Source: Gigantopelta aegis
Taxonomy: Eukaryota; Mollusca; Gastropoda; Neomphalida; Peltospiridae
Assembly (NCBI RefSeq): GCF_016097555.1
Contig: NC_054712.1
Span: 53,116,876-53,180,875 of the forward strand
Direction: 5' to 3'
Length of the DNA: 64,000 bases
Shown here in pieces: positions 22,453 through 33,593 of the stretch. Each line of letters starts with the position of its first letter. Position 1 is the stretch's first letter. The translations under genes were made by a program, and so were the position numbers. Under the pieces are notes generated by a model. The model ran no database searches and had not been told where the DNA came from. It was given only the letters and a program-made list of their open reading frames with translations.

Positions 22453-22942
22453 TAGATACGAATGTAATATTTTATTTCTTATAATATTATATCCTCAAGA
22501 AACCTGGTTTAAAATAAATTTAAATGTCTTTTCTGACTAAAACCTATTTATGGTGTTTGTACTTGCAGTTAACTTATGTGTCATAGAAAATCAATTTCAT
22601 GTTAAATAATATGTCACAAAGCAATTGATTTCGACTGTGCTTTTCTTATGGCAGTAGTGATCTGGTCATCACCTAGTAGCAGCCAGTCTTTAAATTGTTG
22701 TTACACGTGTGTATATTATTATTATTACACCAACGTGTGTGTAAGAAAATGATTAAACATTCCACTTTACATGTTTTGCCATGTGTTTAAACAGTCCTTC
22801 AAGTTTGAAAAGATCAGACGAGTTATAAATAAATAACTCACACCGTAATCTCCATGTGAGTGATTTGTGTAAGTTTTGAATAGAAACATTGAATAATTAC
22901 TGAATCTATATAATGATATTCAAACACCGAGGCTGGCTACGG

Positions 22943-23593
22943 TAAAAGCAGCAGCTTGTCAAACAGCACGTTGTTACCACATCTTTAGGTAGATGATAAA
23001 AATGCTTCCGAGATCAATTTAAGTGAACTTGGGTGTAAAAGCAGCAGCTTGTCAAACAGCACGTAGTTACCACATCTTTAGGTAGATGATAAAAATGCTT
23101 CCGAGATCAATTTAAGTGAACATGGGTGTAAAAGCAGCAGCTTGTCAAACAGCACGTTGTTACCACATCTTTAGGTAGATGATAAAAATGCTTCCGAGAT
23201 CAATTTAAGTGAACTTGGGTGTAAAAGCAGCAGCTTGTCAAACAGCACGTTGTTACCACATCTTTAGGTAGATGATAAAAATGCTTCCGAGATCAAGTTA
23301 AGTGAACTTGGGTGTAAAAGCAGCAGCTTGTCAAACAGCACGTTGTTACCACATCTTGAGGTAGATGATAAAAATGCTTCCGAGATCAATTTAAGTGAAC
23401 TTGGGTGTAAAAGCAGCAGCTTGTCAAACAGCACGTTGTTACCACATCTTTAGGTAGATGATAAAAATGCTTCCGAGATCAATTTAAGTGAACTTGGGTG
23501 TAAAAGCAGCAGCTTGTCAAACAGCACGTTGTTACCACATCTTTAGGTAGATGATAAAAATGCTTCCAAGATCAATTTAAGTGAACTTGGGTG
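22943..23593. repeat. 93-bp minisatellite, 7 near-identical copies, 5' of PIGM
   Basis: Each unit starts TAAAAGCAGCAGCTTGTCAA and ends GTGAACTTGGGTG, at 22943 and every 93 bp after. Only isolated single-base differences are visible between copies. An eighth copy is cut short after TAAAAGCA. Confidence 0.98.
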
Positions 23594-23800
23594 TAAAAGC
23601 ACACCTTAGATATGAAAGACTGGATTAAATGATATTATCTTAAGATATTATACTTTCAAATAAAAATGTAATGTTAAACTAATTTTTTATTTCAAAATCT
23701 TTATTTCTTTCCCTCAATGTACAGTTATATCCATGAAAAACATTGTTTCAAAAACAAATAAACAAATGCACTACAAGTTTATCATAAAATCAAATTAGTT

Positions 23801-23955
23801 CATCAAAATAAATGTCTATGGTCTGCTTTAAAACAATGCTTCATAGAATCATACACTATTTTATTCATCAAAATAAATGTCTACGGTCTGCTTTAAAACT
23901 AAGCTTCATAGAATCATACACTATTTTATCCATCAAAATAAATGTCTATGGTCAG
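23801..23955. repeat. 65-bp tandem repeat, 2.4 copies
   Basis: CATCAAAATAAATGTCTAYG begins units at 23801, 23866 and 23931. A run of 24 G (23971-23994) follows shortly after. Confidence 0.9.
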
Positions 23956-25128
23956 GGTTCGGGTGTGTGTGGGGGGGGGGGGGGGGGGGGGGGGTGGTTG
24001 GGAGATAATTGATGGGGGTATTTTTAATGTGTTGACATTTACTGAACTTCCAATTAATGTTTAAATAATAATTAAATAACAGGCCGAAATTGTTATTTTA
24101 GTCATGAATTAGAAACCAAGTTTGAAAGAAGCAATTTTTATCATGATCATTATCATTATGGCACTTCAACTAGGCCCTACATGAATTATTCTGTTACCGA
24201 CATTGTTAGTTTAATTAACTGAAAAAAAACGGACAACAATAGATTTAAATACTAACATATGCTATAATTAAAATTCAAATAATTTATTTTTAAAATGCAA
24301 AGCTGTACGTGATTACTTCATTGCATAACTAGCGTACAAAATTCCAAACATGAAGACAATTTTTGTTGTTCTTGTTTTGCAAGGGAAATAACTCTAACAT
24401 AATAAGGCAGGTGGTATGACATGGATAGGAATCAGACATATTTTTCGACTTTACGTTGTGATTAGTTGGTTGTCTACGCATGGATGTGCTTAAGTGTTTG
24501 AGGTAAAACATGTTATTTCACGAGGAATCTATTTCTCGTTAATTAAATGATGATAAAATTTAAATGATAGCGAAAAATAATGCAGCTTCTAAAGGTTGCA
24601 CACCATGATTAATTACTCCGCTCAGGCCCTCCCCTCTCCCGTATCGTTAACTCCTAGCCTTAACCCTAACCCCTCACCCTAGCCTTAGCCCTAACCCTAA
24701 CTAAAAATAATAAAGGCCCTAAAAGGGGGTACCAGGCGGATATTATACTATTCCATTTTCCCGCCCTCCTTTCACGTTCTCCGCCCACCTTTATTTTTGA
24801 GCGCCCCTCTTTATTTTCCAGCACCTATCTCTGCTATTTCCAAATGCACTTTTTTTTTCACAAAAAAACCCACGATCAATCTGCACACTGACACTGGACA
24901 TCAAAAGAAACAAGCCGCATTGTGTATTAAAAAGCAATTGACAAAACATTTACGACAGTTACCGTAACGTAATTTAACAGTATTTTTAACAGCCTCTATT
25001 TTGTCTAATATGTGTATTCATTTGTATGTTTGACAGACACAATAAAAGTTATATTTTATGTAAGCAATGAAAACATTTATTTAAATTTACGGATTCGGCA
25101 ATCTCCGATTGAAAAAAAAACCCTCTTA
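23956..25128. other. PIGM-ASTE1 spacer, left part
   Basis: Holds a G-run, AT-rich sequence and the telomere-like stretch at 24651. PIGM 5' UTR exons are expected in 22326-24500 but could not be placed. Confidence 0.4.
24651..24706. repeat. Interstitial telomere-like stretch
   Basis: Irregular CCCTAA and variant units (CCTAGCCTTAACCCTAACC, CCCTAGCCTTAGCCCTAACC) in the PIGM-ASTE1 interval. It is not part of a recognised GTTTCTGCCA MITE. Confidence 0.6.
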
Positions 25129-25151
25129 TTTGGCGCCAAATTTGTCACGTG
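25129..25151. promoter_or_regulatory. E2F-like palindrome next to an E-box, upstream of ASTE1
   Basis: TTTGGCGCCAAA (25129-25140) is a perfect palindrome of the E2F core, followed after five bases by CACGTG (25146-25151). CGGAAGT (ETS-like) lies near 25334. These sit 1.6 kb upstream of the ASTE1 ATG, before a likely 5' UTR intron that ends at the acceptor near 26604. They mark the best candidate promoter in the PIGM-ASTE1 interval. Confidence 0.4.
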
Positions 25152-25868
25152 ATCAGAACGGTCATTCTGTCTTTTGTTTCCACTAACTATCGTTTGATAT
25201 TTTGTCCTCAGTTGCAGATATAATTGCTTGAAACTGATGATTTTTACTTTCTGTTATTCTGTTTATTCAGTAGTTCTTTATAAAATATTGTAAACTTTTA
25301 ATTTTGAGGGAATATGAACGCTTATAAAAACAACGGAAGTGGTAGTGTTTATCATTAAAGTCATTTATCTTGAGTGCCAAATAATATATACACCGTCTTT
25401 ACAAAAACGAAACTACTTTTTATCAGCTGGCGATATTTTATCACAGCGATCGATTCATTCGATGAAGATGGAAATAACAAAAATGTATCTGACATTAGAT
25501 CACTTTACAGACATCTTTATTGTTTTTTGTATATCTTGAAATCTTTATTAAAAATAATAATATTAAAACTGTGATCGGTCCAGCAAAACCGGAACTGCCC
25601 GTGAATGTCAGACCGATATCATCTTCGGTTCAATTAAAAGACGAGTCTTTTTATAAACCCCTTTGCACTTTTTTGTAGGCAAAATAAGGAGTATGTCGTT
25701 TTTTCAAAGTCTACCAACACAAAACAATATGGTAACCAAACTACTTGTCTTCCCCCCCCCCCCCCCCCCCTTTGTTTTTTTTGCTTTTCGTTTATTGGTG
25801 TGGGTTTTTTTTTTTGAAGGGTGTGGTGCCGAGCGGCCGCCCTCCTTTAATTTTCACCCAGCGAGAAC

Positions 25869-26068
25869 ACTGATTATACTTGTTACTATTAGAAGTGGAA
25901 GTATACCACTTGTACAGTTGTTATCAGTTAGTATTAAAGGTAAAGGTGACAAATCGTCTCATGTTGCTGACCATTATTATACTTGTAACTATTACAAGTG
26001 GAAGTATACCACTTGTACAGTTGTTATCAGTTACTGAATTAGTATTAAAGGTAAAGGTGACAAATCGT
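25869..26068. repeat. About 110-bp tandem duplication upstream of ASTE1
   Basis: GTGGAAGTATACCACTTGTA, CAGTTGTTATCAGTTA and AGTATTAAAGGTAAAGGTGA occur twice. A separate doubled unit of about 26 bp (GTGTCTTTCCTTGTTTTATT) follows near 26098-26150. Confidence 0.85.
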
Positions 26069-26795
26069 GGTGTTGTGCCTAAAGGTTTGTAAAATAATGT
26101 GTCTTTCCTTGTTTTATTATAATGTGTCTTTCCTTGTTTTATTATAATGCATGGGGTATTTTTGGTCTCCGACATTGCAAGATATGCATTTTGAGAGGTC
26201 ATGACCTCAGATTAGCTGACAGCGTAACAGTGTATGAATGCACGTAGTGATAAAAAAAAAAAAAAGGCACTTTGTTCAACGAATTCATTTGCATAAAATG
26301 TCTTGATTAGTCATATTCATATAACTCAAGTTTTAGAGTTTTTGAGACTAGTGGAATAAACTGATTTTTGTACACACAGAAATTAATTATTTAAAGATTA
26401 TTTGATTAAAACAAGAACAACATTTGTTCTTCTTAATTGTTGTTAAAATAATTTGAACAAAATAAAAAAAATTCGTATAAAAATAAGTTTTCTCCATTGG
26501 TCTCAAAAGCTCTGAAAATGAGCTAGGCAATTATGCCAAAAGGCTGACAATATGGAACTTAACAACAATGTTCTTACACATAGATACTATTTTTTCCTTG
26601 CAGGATCTGTTTTTTGTGCTGTAAGGATCAACAGGCAATGGGATTTCACTGTTTATCAACAGAAGACTTCACTTGAGGACTTGCTATAAACATGGTACCA
26701 AATTCGTGACAGCAGGAAACAATCTGAATGACATATTGATATCAACTTTTCTAATTAATCAGTTTGAAAGATGTTAGAATATTAGAGTTGTGACA

Positions 26796-29057
26796 ATGGG
26801 CGTTCATGGGTTCACATCATACATTGACAGCAATCCTCACTTCCTCCAAGACTACCGTTTCCATGACAGTAAACTAGTGATAGATGGGAACAACTTCTAT
26901 TACTTTTTATACTACTATTGCCATGTGAGGTATCAGTTCGGTGGGGATTATGACCAGTATTCCAAAAAGGTCAAAGAGATTTTTCAGACATTGAAATCAT
27001 GTAACATTGAACCTTTCGTTGTGTTTGATGGTGGGTATGAAACTGATGGAAGAAAGCTAAAAACCACCCTTTACAGAGCAAAAGAAAGAATTCACCTTGC
27101 TGGATTGATTTCCAATGGAAAACGTGGGAAAGTCCTTCCCATTCTTGCGTACGAAACCTTCAAGACGACACTAGACTTGGTGGGAATTCCTCACGTGACA
27201 TGTGACTTTGAAGCTGATCGACAACTGGTTACTTTAGCCAATTTTTGGAACTGTCCAGTCCTCAGTAACGACAGTGATTTTTTCATCTTCAATTTGAAAG
27301 CTGGGCTTATCATTTTAGACTACGTGGACTTCAGAATAACCTATGGTGAAGATGAAGACACGCACAAAACATTTCCATATGTATCTTCCCAGTTGTTTCA
27401 CATCGAGCATTTTGTTAAAAGTGTCAACGGTGTTGATAAGTCATGCATGCCTCTTTTTGCAACTTTGGTGGGAAACGACTTTGTTGATGCCACAGTCTTT
27501 GAACCTTTCTTCTCTCAGCTTAAATATTGCCAGAAATCTAAAAAGAATAAACTGATAATGTCCAAGAAGTTTTCTAAAATGGTTGCCATTTTACATTGGC
27601 TGAAGCACAACCACAACATAACTGATGCTGTTGAATCCCTTCTTGCATACTTCAGCTCTGCAAGTAAAGAACGTGTTCAAAAGATAATAACCAGGTCTAT
27701 AGATTCTTACATTGATCCCGAAACCTTTGAATCATTTGACCTTCAGAAGTATTTTGAAGGTGACTCAAGAGCAGAAGCTGCTCTGTACACTGATACATGC
27801 AAGGCATATAATGGAACATCACTTCCTACTTGGTTTGTCCAGTCTCTCAGGTGTGGAGATTGTTGTGGATTCTACATACAGAACTCCATAGTTCTGCATC
27901 GAATTGTCCAGCAGACCCAGGTTGAAGACCTGAGACAGCCCTCGACATATGTTAGGTCTGAGAGGATCAGGAAGGTGATGTATGGTATTCTGTTAAAGGA
28001 AGATGTTTCGTCACTCGAAGAGCAAAGTCTAACGGTTAAAGCCCAGGCTGTTGAGGAATATGTGAGAGAGCGCAAACATTTGAAGAAGACCCTTGTTGAC
28101 CCAGTAATGGAATTGCCAGAGTATGGGAAACTCCCAGGAGTGAGTGACATTCCACACTGCTCACTAACACGTAAAAGGCAAATTCTTACTGAAAGTTTGT
28201 CATTGAGTGTGGACTTTGTTAATCTCTTTTCTCATGACCTGCAGCTAATCATGGCATCTGTTATTTTCTGGCTTAATAATGCTGAACCTAAGGTGACAAG
28301 GCATCATTTAGATGCTGTCTTTGTTTGCATCATATTTCTCCATGTCAAAGCCAGACTTGAAAGCAGTCGTTCTGGGGGGTGCTTGTCATTGCTGCCTACT
28401 AGTCAAGGAAACCAAGATGAAACGCATGAAAGTAAGAAAAATGGACATTGTGATGTTTCGGAACCTGTGAGCCAATTGAGTGTTTCAGAAAGCTGTGATG
28501 TTGCTACAGAAAAGGAACTGGTCATGGTGTGCAATAACCTTTCCAAACACCACCGGGAGATGCAGAAAGTAACGAATACGAATCCAATTGAGCCTCAGAT
28601 TACTCATGGGTTTTCACAACTCCAGGCTTGCCTCTTGGACACAATCCATCTGAATCAGGTCTTACAGTATCCCTTTTCAAAACCCTGTCTGACAAAGCTT
28701 TTGAACTGCACCTTTTTGTACAACTTCTGTAGAGATCTTCATACCAGGGTAGATGCGAACCACTGCATACAAGGGATGTTGATAAAAGGTTCTCCTCTTG
28801 CCGACTTGTTCACCAAAATGCAGACGGCCATTTTAGGAGCAATTTCTGCAGAGTTCTTCCAAGATTCAGCGAGTAAGAGAAAGAAAACAGCAAGGAAGCG
28901 TGAAAAAAAGAAAGCTGGAACAGTTACAGCTTCTGACTTGGTGGATGATGCTGATGATAATGTGAACACAGACAGTGACCCTATGTATGATGTTATTGCT
29001 GACTGTGATCTTAACAATAAATTCAGTGCTCTGCTCCTGGATAATGATGTATATTAA
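26796..29057 (+). CDS. ASTE1: Protein asteroid homologue 1, XPG/FEN-like nuclease, single coding exon
   Basis: ASTE1 belongs to the XPG/FEN structure-specific nuclease superfamily. Human ASTE1 has been reported to act with shieldin at DNA ends; Drosophila asteroid was found through EGF-receptor signalling genetics. The ATG at 26796 gives MGVHGFTSYID, matching the family's MGIRGL-type N-terminus; the GTG two codons upstream is not needed. The protein has 753 residues. Acidic active-site positions are present: D30 (LVIDGNNF), D78 (VVFDGG), E139/D141 (DFEADRQLVTLANFWNCPV) and D159/D161 (SNDSDFFIF). ATLVGNDFVD (about 213-222) fits the H2TH region, and GLLNWL-type AILHWL follows. The C-terminus has a basic KRKKTARKREKKK nuclear-localisation-like stretch. 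A TTGCAG acceptor at 26604 suggests an upstream 5' UTR exon. AATAAA at 29208 is the likely poly(A) signal. No introns interrupt the coding region. Confidence 0.95.
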   Translation: MGVHGFTSYIDSNPHFLQDYRFHDSKLVIDGNNFYYFLYYYCHVRYQFGGDYDQYSKKVKEIFQTLKSCNIEPFVVFDGGYETDGRKLKTTLYRAKERIHLAGLISNGKRGKVLPILAYETFKTTLDLVGIPHVTCDFEADRQLVTLANFWNCPVLSNDSDFFIFNLKAGLIILDYVDFRITYGEDEDTHKTFPYVSSQLFHIEHFVKSVNGVDKSCMPLFATLVGNDFVDATVFEPFFSQLKYCQKSKKNKLIMSKKFSKMVAILHWLKHNHNITDAVESLLAYFSSASKERVQKIITRSIDSYIDPETFESFDLQKYFEGDSRAEAALYTDTCKAYNGTSLPTWFVQSLRCGDCCGFYIQNSIVLHRIVQQTQVEDLRQPSTYVRSERIRKVMYGILLKEDVSSLEEQSLTVKAQAVEEYVRERKHLKKTLVDPVMELPEYGKLPGVSDIPHCSLTRKRQILTESLSLSVDFVNLFSHDLQLIMASVIFWLNNAEPKVTRHHLDAVFVCIIFLHVKARLESSRSGGCLSLLPTSQGNQDETHESKKNGHCDVSEPVSQLSVSESCDVATEKELVMVCNNLSKHHREMQKVTNTNPIEPQITHGFSQLQACLLDTIHLNQVLQYPFSKPCLTKLLNCTFLYNFCRDLHTRVDANHCIQGMLIKGSPLADLFTKMQTAILGAISAEFFQDSASKRKKTARKREKKKAGTVTASDLVDDADDNVNTDSDPMYDVIADCDLNNKFSALLLDNDVY

Positions 29058-29207
29058 GATACATGAAAATTTCTGAAGGGGGCTGCTGGGAACACACTTA
29101 AGTATTGATACTGCCTTCAGAAAGCTGTAGTTCAGAGGCAAGTTGCTGGAGTGTATTAAGAGACTCAATTTTTAATTTTAATTTTGTTTTTGTTTTTGTT
29201 AAATTAT

Positions 29208-29213
29208 AATAAA
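29208..29213 (+). terminator. Poly(A) signal of ASTE1
   Basis: AATAAA about 150 nt after the ASTE1 stop codon, in a T-rich 3' UTR. A run of C begins 20 bases later. Confidence 0.6.
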
Positions 29214-29233
29214 GCAGACTTTCCACTTCTTCT

Positions 29234-29260
29234 CCCCCCCCCCCCCCCCCCCCCCCCCCC
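29234..29260. repeat. Run of 27 C just after the ASTE1 poly(A) signal
   Basis: Uninterrupted homopolymer. Similar runs occur at 2105-2131, about 25750-25770, 33133-33152 and 36129-36160, and G-runs at 23971-23994, about 30449-30461, about 35806-35819 and about 62606-62619. Confidence 0.95.
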
Positions 29261-29351
29261 GATTTATGAATATTCAAGTGGCACGAAATGCATATAAAAT
29301 TATAATGTAACAACTGATACTTTTAACACAAAGCCACATGGTATATACAGG

Positions 29352-29652
29352 CAGGGCTCAAACTTAAAAATTTGTCTTCCGCAGCAATTTTTAATAGAAT
29401 TGCCATGGGTGAGACGACCCACTGACGGCAATGTTGAGCCTGTGTATGGCAATATTTAAACTGACATATGCAGAAAATATGTATGTAGACATTTCAAACG
29501 TGCAAATGTTAAATATTGGCAGTATACATTTTACCATTGTTGAGGAACTTTACTGATGGCACAACAGTGCCTCAGTGATGCTCTCTACCTATGGCAATTT
29601 ATATCTCGATGACGGCAATTGTCGTTGGTGCCATCGGTAAGTTCAAGCCCTG
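29352..29652. mobile_element. CAGGGCTC MITE with 6-bp TSD, copy 1
   Basis: The left end CAGGGCTCAAACTTAA and right end TTAAGTTC-AAGCCCTG-type form 16-bp TIRs. The TSD TACAGG lies at 29346-29351 and 29653-29658. The interior has TGGCAATATTTAAAC, GTAGACATTTC and GCAAATGTTAAATATTGG, shared with 47845-48117. The CAGGG ends are hAT-like, but the TSD is 6 bp rather than 8. Confidence 0.85.
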
Positions 29653-29721
29653 TACAGGTGCCTATGAGGTCCTTGAACCACAGATGTTCTTGGGAACATT
29701 TTGATACATTTTGTACGTATA

Positions 29722-29935
29722 GGGGCGGGATCGTGATCAGTTGATTGAGCACTCGTCTGATGTACTTGGGTCGCAGGAACGACTTCCATTGGCAGACCCA
29801 TGCAGTTTTCCTGTCCTAAATCAAAGGTCATGGTATAAGCTGTGCCTATAAAATATCCTTTGGTGATAGTGAAAAACAAATGTAGCAAGTTTACTCCAAA
29901 GACCATGTATCAGAATTAAATGACCGATAATTAAT
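29722..29935 (+). repeat. SINE, family A2, diverged
   Basis: GGGGCGGGATCGTGATCAGT head, CAAAGGTCATGGTATAAGC core and a truncated tail. It is immediately followed by another copy in the same orientation. Confidence 0.65.
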
Positions 29936-30225
29936 ATGGGGCAGAATTTAGCTTAGTCAGTAGAGTACTTGCCTAAAGTACATTGATGGATTGAACCATT
30001 CTATGATTGCTTTTTTTTCCTGTTCCAACCAGTACCCCATGACTGGTATTTAAAAGGCTGTGGTATGTGCTGTCCTATGTGGGAAAATGCATATTAAAGA
30101 TCCCTTGCTGCTAATCAAAAGATAGTGGATTTTCTCTAAGACTTTCCTAAAAAATTATCAAATGTTTGACACCCAGTAGCCAATGATTAATAAATCAATG
30201 TGCTCTAGTGGTGTCTTTAAATTGA
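29936..30225 (+). repeat. SINE, family A2, full length
   Basis: GGCAGAATTTAGCTTAGTCA head, GACTGGTATTTAAAAGGC and AAAGATCCCTTGCTGCTAAT core, tail GTGCTCTAGTGGTGTC. Confidence 0.8.
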
Positions 30226-30899
30226 AAAAATAATTTCCTTTTTGTACATGTATATACTAGAGACAACACTGGTGTGTTTTTTGTTTTTAATTTTATTAGG
30301 CAGTTATTTCCCCTTAATCCCATATAGTAAGGTTTTTTTTACAAACTTGCAGGTATTCATTTATGAAATGCATGTAATACAATGTAGTTTTAGGCACAAA
30401 TTGGCTCAGGTGTTGGGTTTATTGTTGTTGTTTCTTTTGGGGGGGCATGGGGGGGGGGGGGAGGTGCATTGATGAAGACAAAATGTTAAGTTATAAGTGA
30501 CAACAGCATCACTTTGTGTTACCTCTTCATTAGTCTTGATATCCATCTTTTCTTACTAATTTCAGTCCCAGTCCAACGAAACTAGGATGTTTGACTTAGT
30601 GCATGTTAAACAAATTAAAAATTGATTCATATTTTAATAATCATCAAGTTTTACTGCACAAAACGAAGCTTAAACCTAGTGTTTGTGCTGAGGTTATATT
30701 AATTTTTATACTTTAAATATAGATCATGGGAAATAAATTACTTTTATTCATATATTTTATTATCTTATTTTATTTTTATTTATAATTAAAAAGTATACAT
30801 TACCATGTTGGTTAGCTGCTATTTGTTTACACTAATATCATGGGAGAAAAGCTGGACAATAGGATATGAAAACATTAGTCTTTGGGAATAATTGTTTTG
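30226..30899. other. Spacer with a G-run, no gene recognised
   Basis: T-rich sequence with a run of G near 30449. No conserved protein segment on either strand. Confidence 0.4.
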
Positions 30900-31082
30900 C
30901 CACAACTGGTATATCAAATGCTACGGTATGTTCTGTCCTGTCTGTGGGATGGTGCATATAAAAGATATTTTCTGCTACGGTAGCAGGTTTCCTCTCTAAG
31001 ACTATACTTCAAAATTACAAAATGTCCAATAGCTGATGATCATTAATAAACCAATGTTCTCCAGTAAAAAACCTAACTAACT
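30900..31082 (+). repeat. SINE, family A2, 5'-truncated
   Basis: Starts in the core at CCACAACTGGTATATCAAAT and runs to a degraded tail CCAATGTTCTCCAG. Confidence 0.75.
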
Positions 31083-31220
31083 TTAATTTGTGCACCTTGT
31101 TGCTGTAAAATGACGGCCATTTACAGTTGGATGCTAAACATTGTTACTGTCCCACTGTCCATGTGTTGTACCCACATGCAAGTCACTCTTCTACAGCTCT
31201 CTCAAGCTTGCCAGTTGAAG

Positions 31221-31489
31221 TTAAAGTTTGTTTTTATTTAACAACACCACTAGAGCACATTGATTTATTAATCATCGGCTGTTGGATATCGGACATTTGG
31301 TAATTTTGACATCGGAGAGGAAACCTAAATTTTTCAAGGAATCTGTTATATGCACTATCCCACAGACAGTATAGCAAATACCACAGCCTTTGCTTTACCA
31401 GTCATGGTGCACTGGTTGGAATGAGAAATAGCCAATGTGCTCAAGCACAAATACGGCTAGTGCTTTACCACTGGGCTACATTCTGCTCC
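31221..31489 (-). repeat. SINE, family A2/A1 chimera, inverted
   Basis: The family A2 tail (ACACCACTAGAGCACATTGA-like) is at left. The head at right reads, on the minus strand, GGAGCAGAATGTAGCCCAGT, i.e. the GTAGCCCAGTGGTAAAG head type. Confidence 0.8.
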
Positions 31490-31587
31490 TTCAAGCATGC
31501 AAGAGTCTGTCTTGGCATGGTGGCTGTTGTCAAAATATCGATTGGTATCAGATGGTTTGGGAATGAGAACTGTTAACATAACCTATT

Positions 31588-31804
31588 TCTCGTTCCAGCC
31601 AGTGCACCACGACTGGTATATCAAAGGCTGTGGTATGTGCTATCCTGTCTGGGATTGTGCATATAAAAGATCCCTTGCTACTAATGGAAAAATGTAGCAT
31701 GTTTCCTCTCTATGACTGTGTCAAAATGACCACATGTTTGACATCCAATAGCCAATGATTAATAAATCAATGTGCTCTAGGTGTGTCATTAAATACAAAC
31801 AAAC
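31588..31804 (+). repeat. SINE, family A2, lacking head
   Basis: Core from CAGTGCACCACGACTGGTAT through AAAAGATCCCTTGCTACTAA to tail AATGTGCTCTAGGTGTGTCA. Confidence 0.8.
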
Positions 31805-32190
31805 TGTTGTTAACAACCATATCCTCTCAAAGTTAAGACATGTCTACCTTGGCCACTGAATCAGAGTTTGCAAATGACCAAATCTGGAAAGAAGTGGATA
31901 GGTTAGGTAAGGTTGGAGTGGATGAAATTTGGAACAGAAACTTTGTAAAGAAGCTAAAATTAGTCATAATTGGATTAAAAAACCAAAAGAGTCAGGTGAG
32001 TTGATCAATTTTAAACATGCTGCCAAAAACAATTAAAGACAAAAACAAAACATTTTTGAGGAAAGGTCCATAAAACTAGACGACGAGAGAGGGTTGGCAG
32101 TTGCATGGAGAATGATCAAAGTCATGGGACAAGACCGTTGAAGTCCATGGTCAGTAGAGTTTTCATGATGTGATGTATAGTGGTGTTGTC
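31805..32190. other. Spacer before the 58-bp array
   Basis: Has short amino-acid-like open stretches in both strands but no recognised gene or family. Confidence 0.35.
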
Positions 32191-32422
32191 CATGTCTGGC
32201 ATGAAGGTCCGGATCAGCAAGGCCTTCAGGGTATATAGTGGTGGTGTCCATGTCTGGCATGAAGGTCCGGATCAGCAAGGCCTTCAGGGTATATAGTGGT
32301 GGTGTCCATGTCTGGCATGAAGGTCCGGATCAGTAAGGCCTTCAGGGTATATAGTGGTGGTGTCCATGTCTGGCATGAAGGTCCGGATCAGTAAGGCCTT
32401 CAGGGTATATAGTGGTGGTGTC
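32191..32422. repeat. 58-bp tandem array, 4 copies
   Basis: Unit CATGTCTGGCATGAAGGTCC...GGTGGTGTC starts at 32191, 32249, 32307 and 32365, with nearly identical copies. It is related to the adjacent 60-bp array. Confidence 0.95.
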
Positions 32423-32547
32423 CATGGAGTCCATGCTTCACCCCAATCATAACTTTTTGTTTCTGACCACCTTTTGTTTTTGCCTGTTGACCCATAACAT
32501 GACTCAGACAGTGTGGGTGCCCAGCCCCACCTGCCATCTCTGTGTTT

Positions 32548-33075
32548 TCAGGATGTCATGAATATATGGTATTGTCCATGTTTGACATGAAAATGTCACG
32601 GTTAGTAGTCTTCAGAATGCAATGTATGGTGGTGTCCATGTCTGGCACAAAGAGGTCACGGTCAGTAATCTTCAGGATGCAATGTATGGTGGTGTCCATG
32701 TCTGGCACGAAGATGTCAAGGTCAGTAATCTTCAGGATGCAATGTATGTTTTTGTCCATGTCTGGCATGAAGAGGTCAAGGTCTAGTCTTCAGGATGCAA
32801 TGTATGGTTGTGTCCATGTCTGGCACAAAGAGGTCAAGGTCAGTAATCTAAAGGATGCCATGTATGGTAGTGTCCATGTCTGGCACGAAGAGGTCAAGGT
32901 GAGTAGTCTTCAGGATGCAATGTATGGTTGTGTCCATATCTGGCACGAAGAGGTCAAGGTCAGTAATCTTCAGGATGCAATGTATGGTACTGTCCATGTT
33001 TGGCACGAAGAGGTCAAGGTCAGTAGTCTTTAGGATGCAATGTATGGTGGTGTCCATGTCTGGCATGAAAGTGAA
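32548..33075. repeat. 60-bp tandem array, about 9 copies
   Basis: The unit contains CATGTCTGGCACGAAGAGG, TCAAGGTCAGTAATC and TTCAGGATGCAATGTATGG. Because 60 is divisible by 3, long open frames appear on both strands (for example 32542-33033), but these are products of the repeat, not genes. Confidence 0.93.
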
Positions 33076-33183
33076 GATCACTAGTATTCATCCCCCCCCC
33101 CCCATCTCAATGACACGTCTTTCTCTCTCTCTCCCCCCCCCCCCCCCCCCCCCACCCACTACTTTTCTAGTATTTTTCATATT

Positions 33184-33520
33184 TGCCTTTTGCCCTGTAA
33201 CATGAATCATATTGTGTATGGGCACCATCACCCACCACCCCAGCTCATTATAAAATCCTGGATATGCCAATGCTTTCGGTGTTGACCCAGACTTCAAAGT
33301 CACGCCATCCAATGAAACCAGTGGGGCAACAGAATTCATGCCCCCACCCCTTCCCAATGACGTCTTCCCTCCAACCACTAACTTTCTATTATTTTTTAGA
33401 TTTGCCTTTTGCCCTTACCCATGAATCATAGTAAGTATGCACACCACCACCCCAGCCCAATATAAACTCCTGCATATACCAATACTCCGGGTGTTGACCC
33501 GGACTCCAAAGCAGCAATAC
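33184..33520. repeat. Direct duplication of about 130 bp
   Basis: Copies at about 33184-33300 and 33408-33520 share ATTTGCCTTTTGCCC, CCATGAATCATA-like, CACCACCCCAGC and GGTGTTGACCCGGACT-like phrases, about 226 bp apart. Confidence 0.6.
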
Positions 33521-33593
33521 CAAAACTGATGCTCTGTATTCGTATGTTGTGTAACATGCGTAACACGTATAAAGACATTCATACATCTATATG

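Noticed and set aside
32542-33033. 163-codon open frame with 20-residue repeats
   Set aside because: It is generated by the 60-bp tandem array (unit divisible by 3); the opposite strand is open for the same reason.
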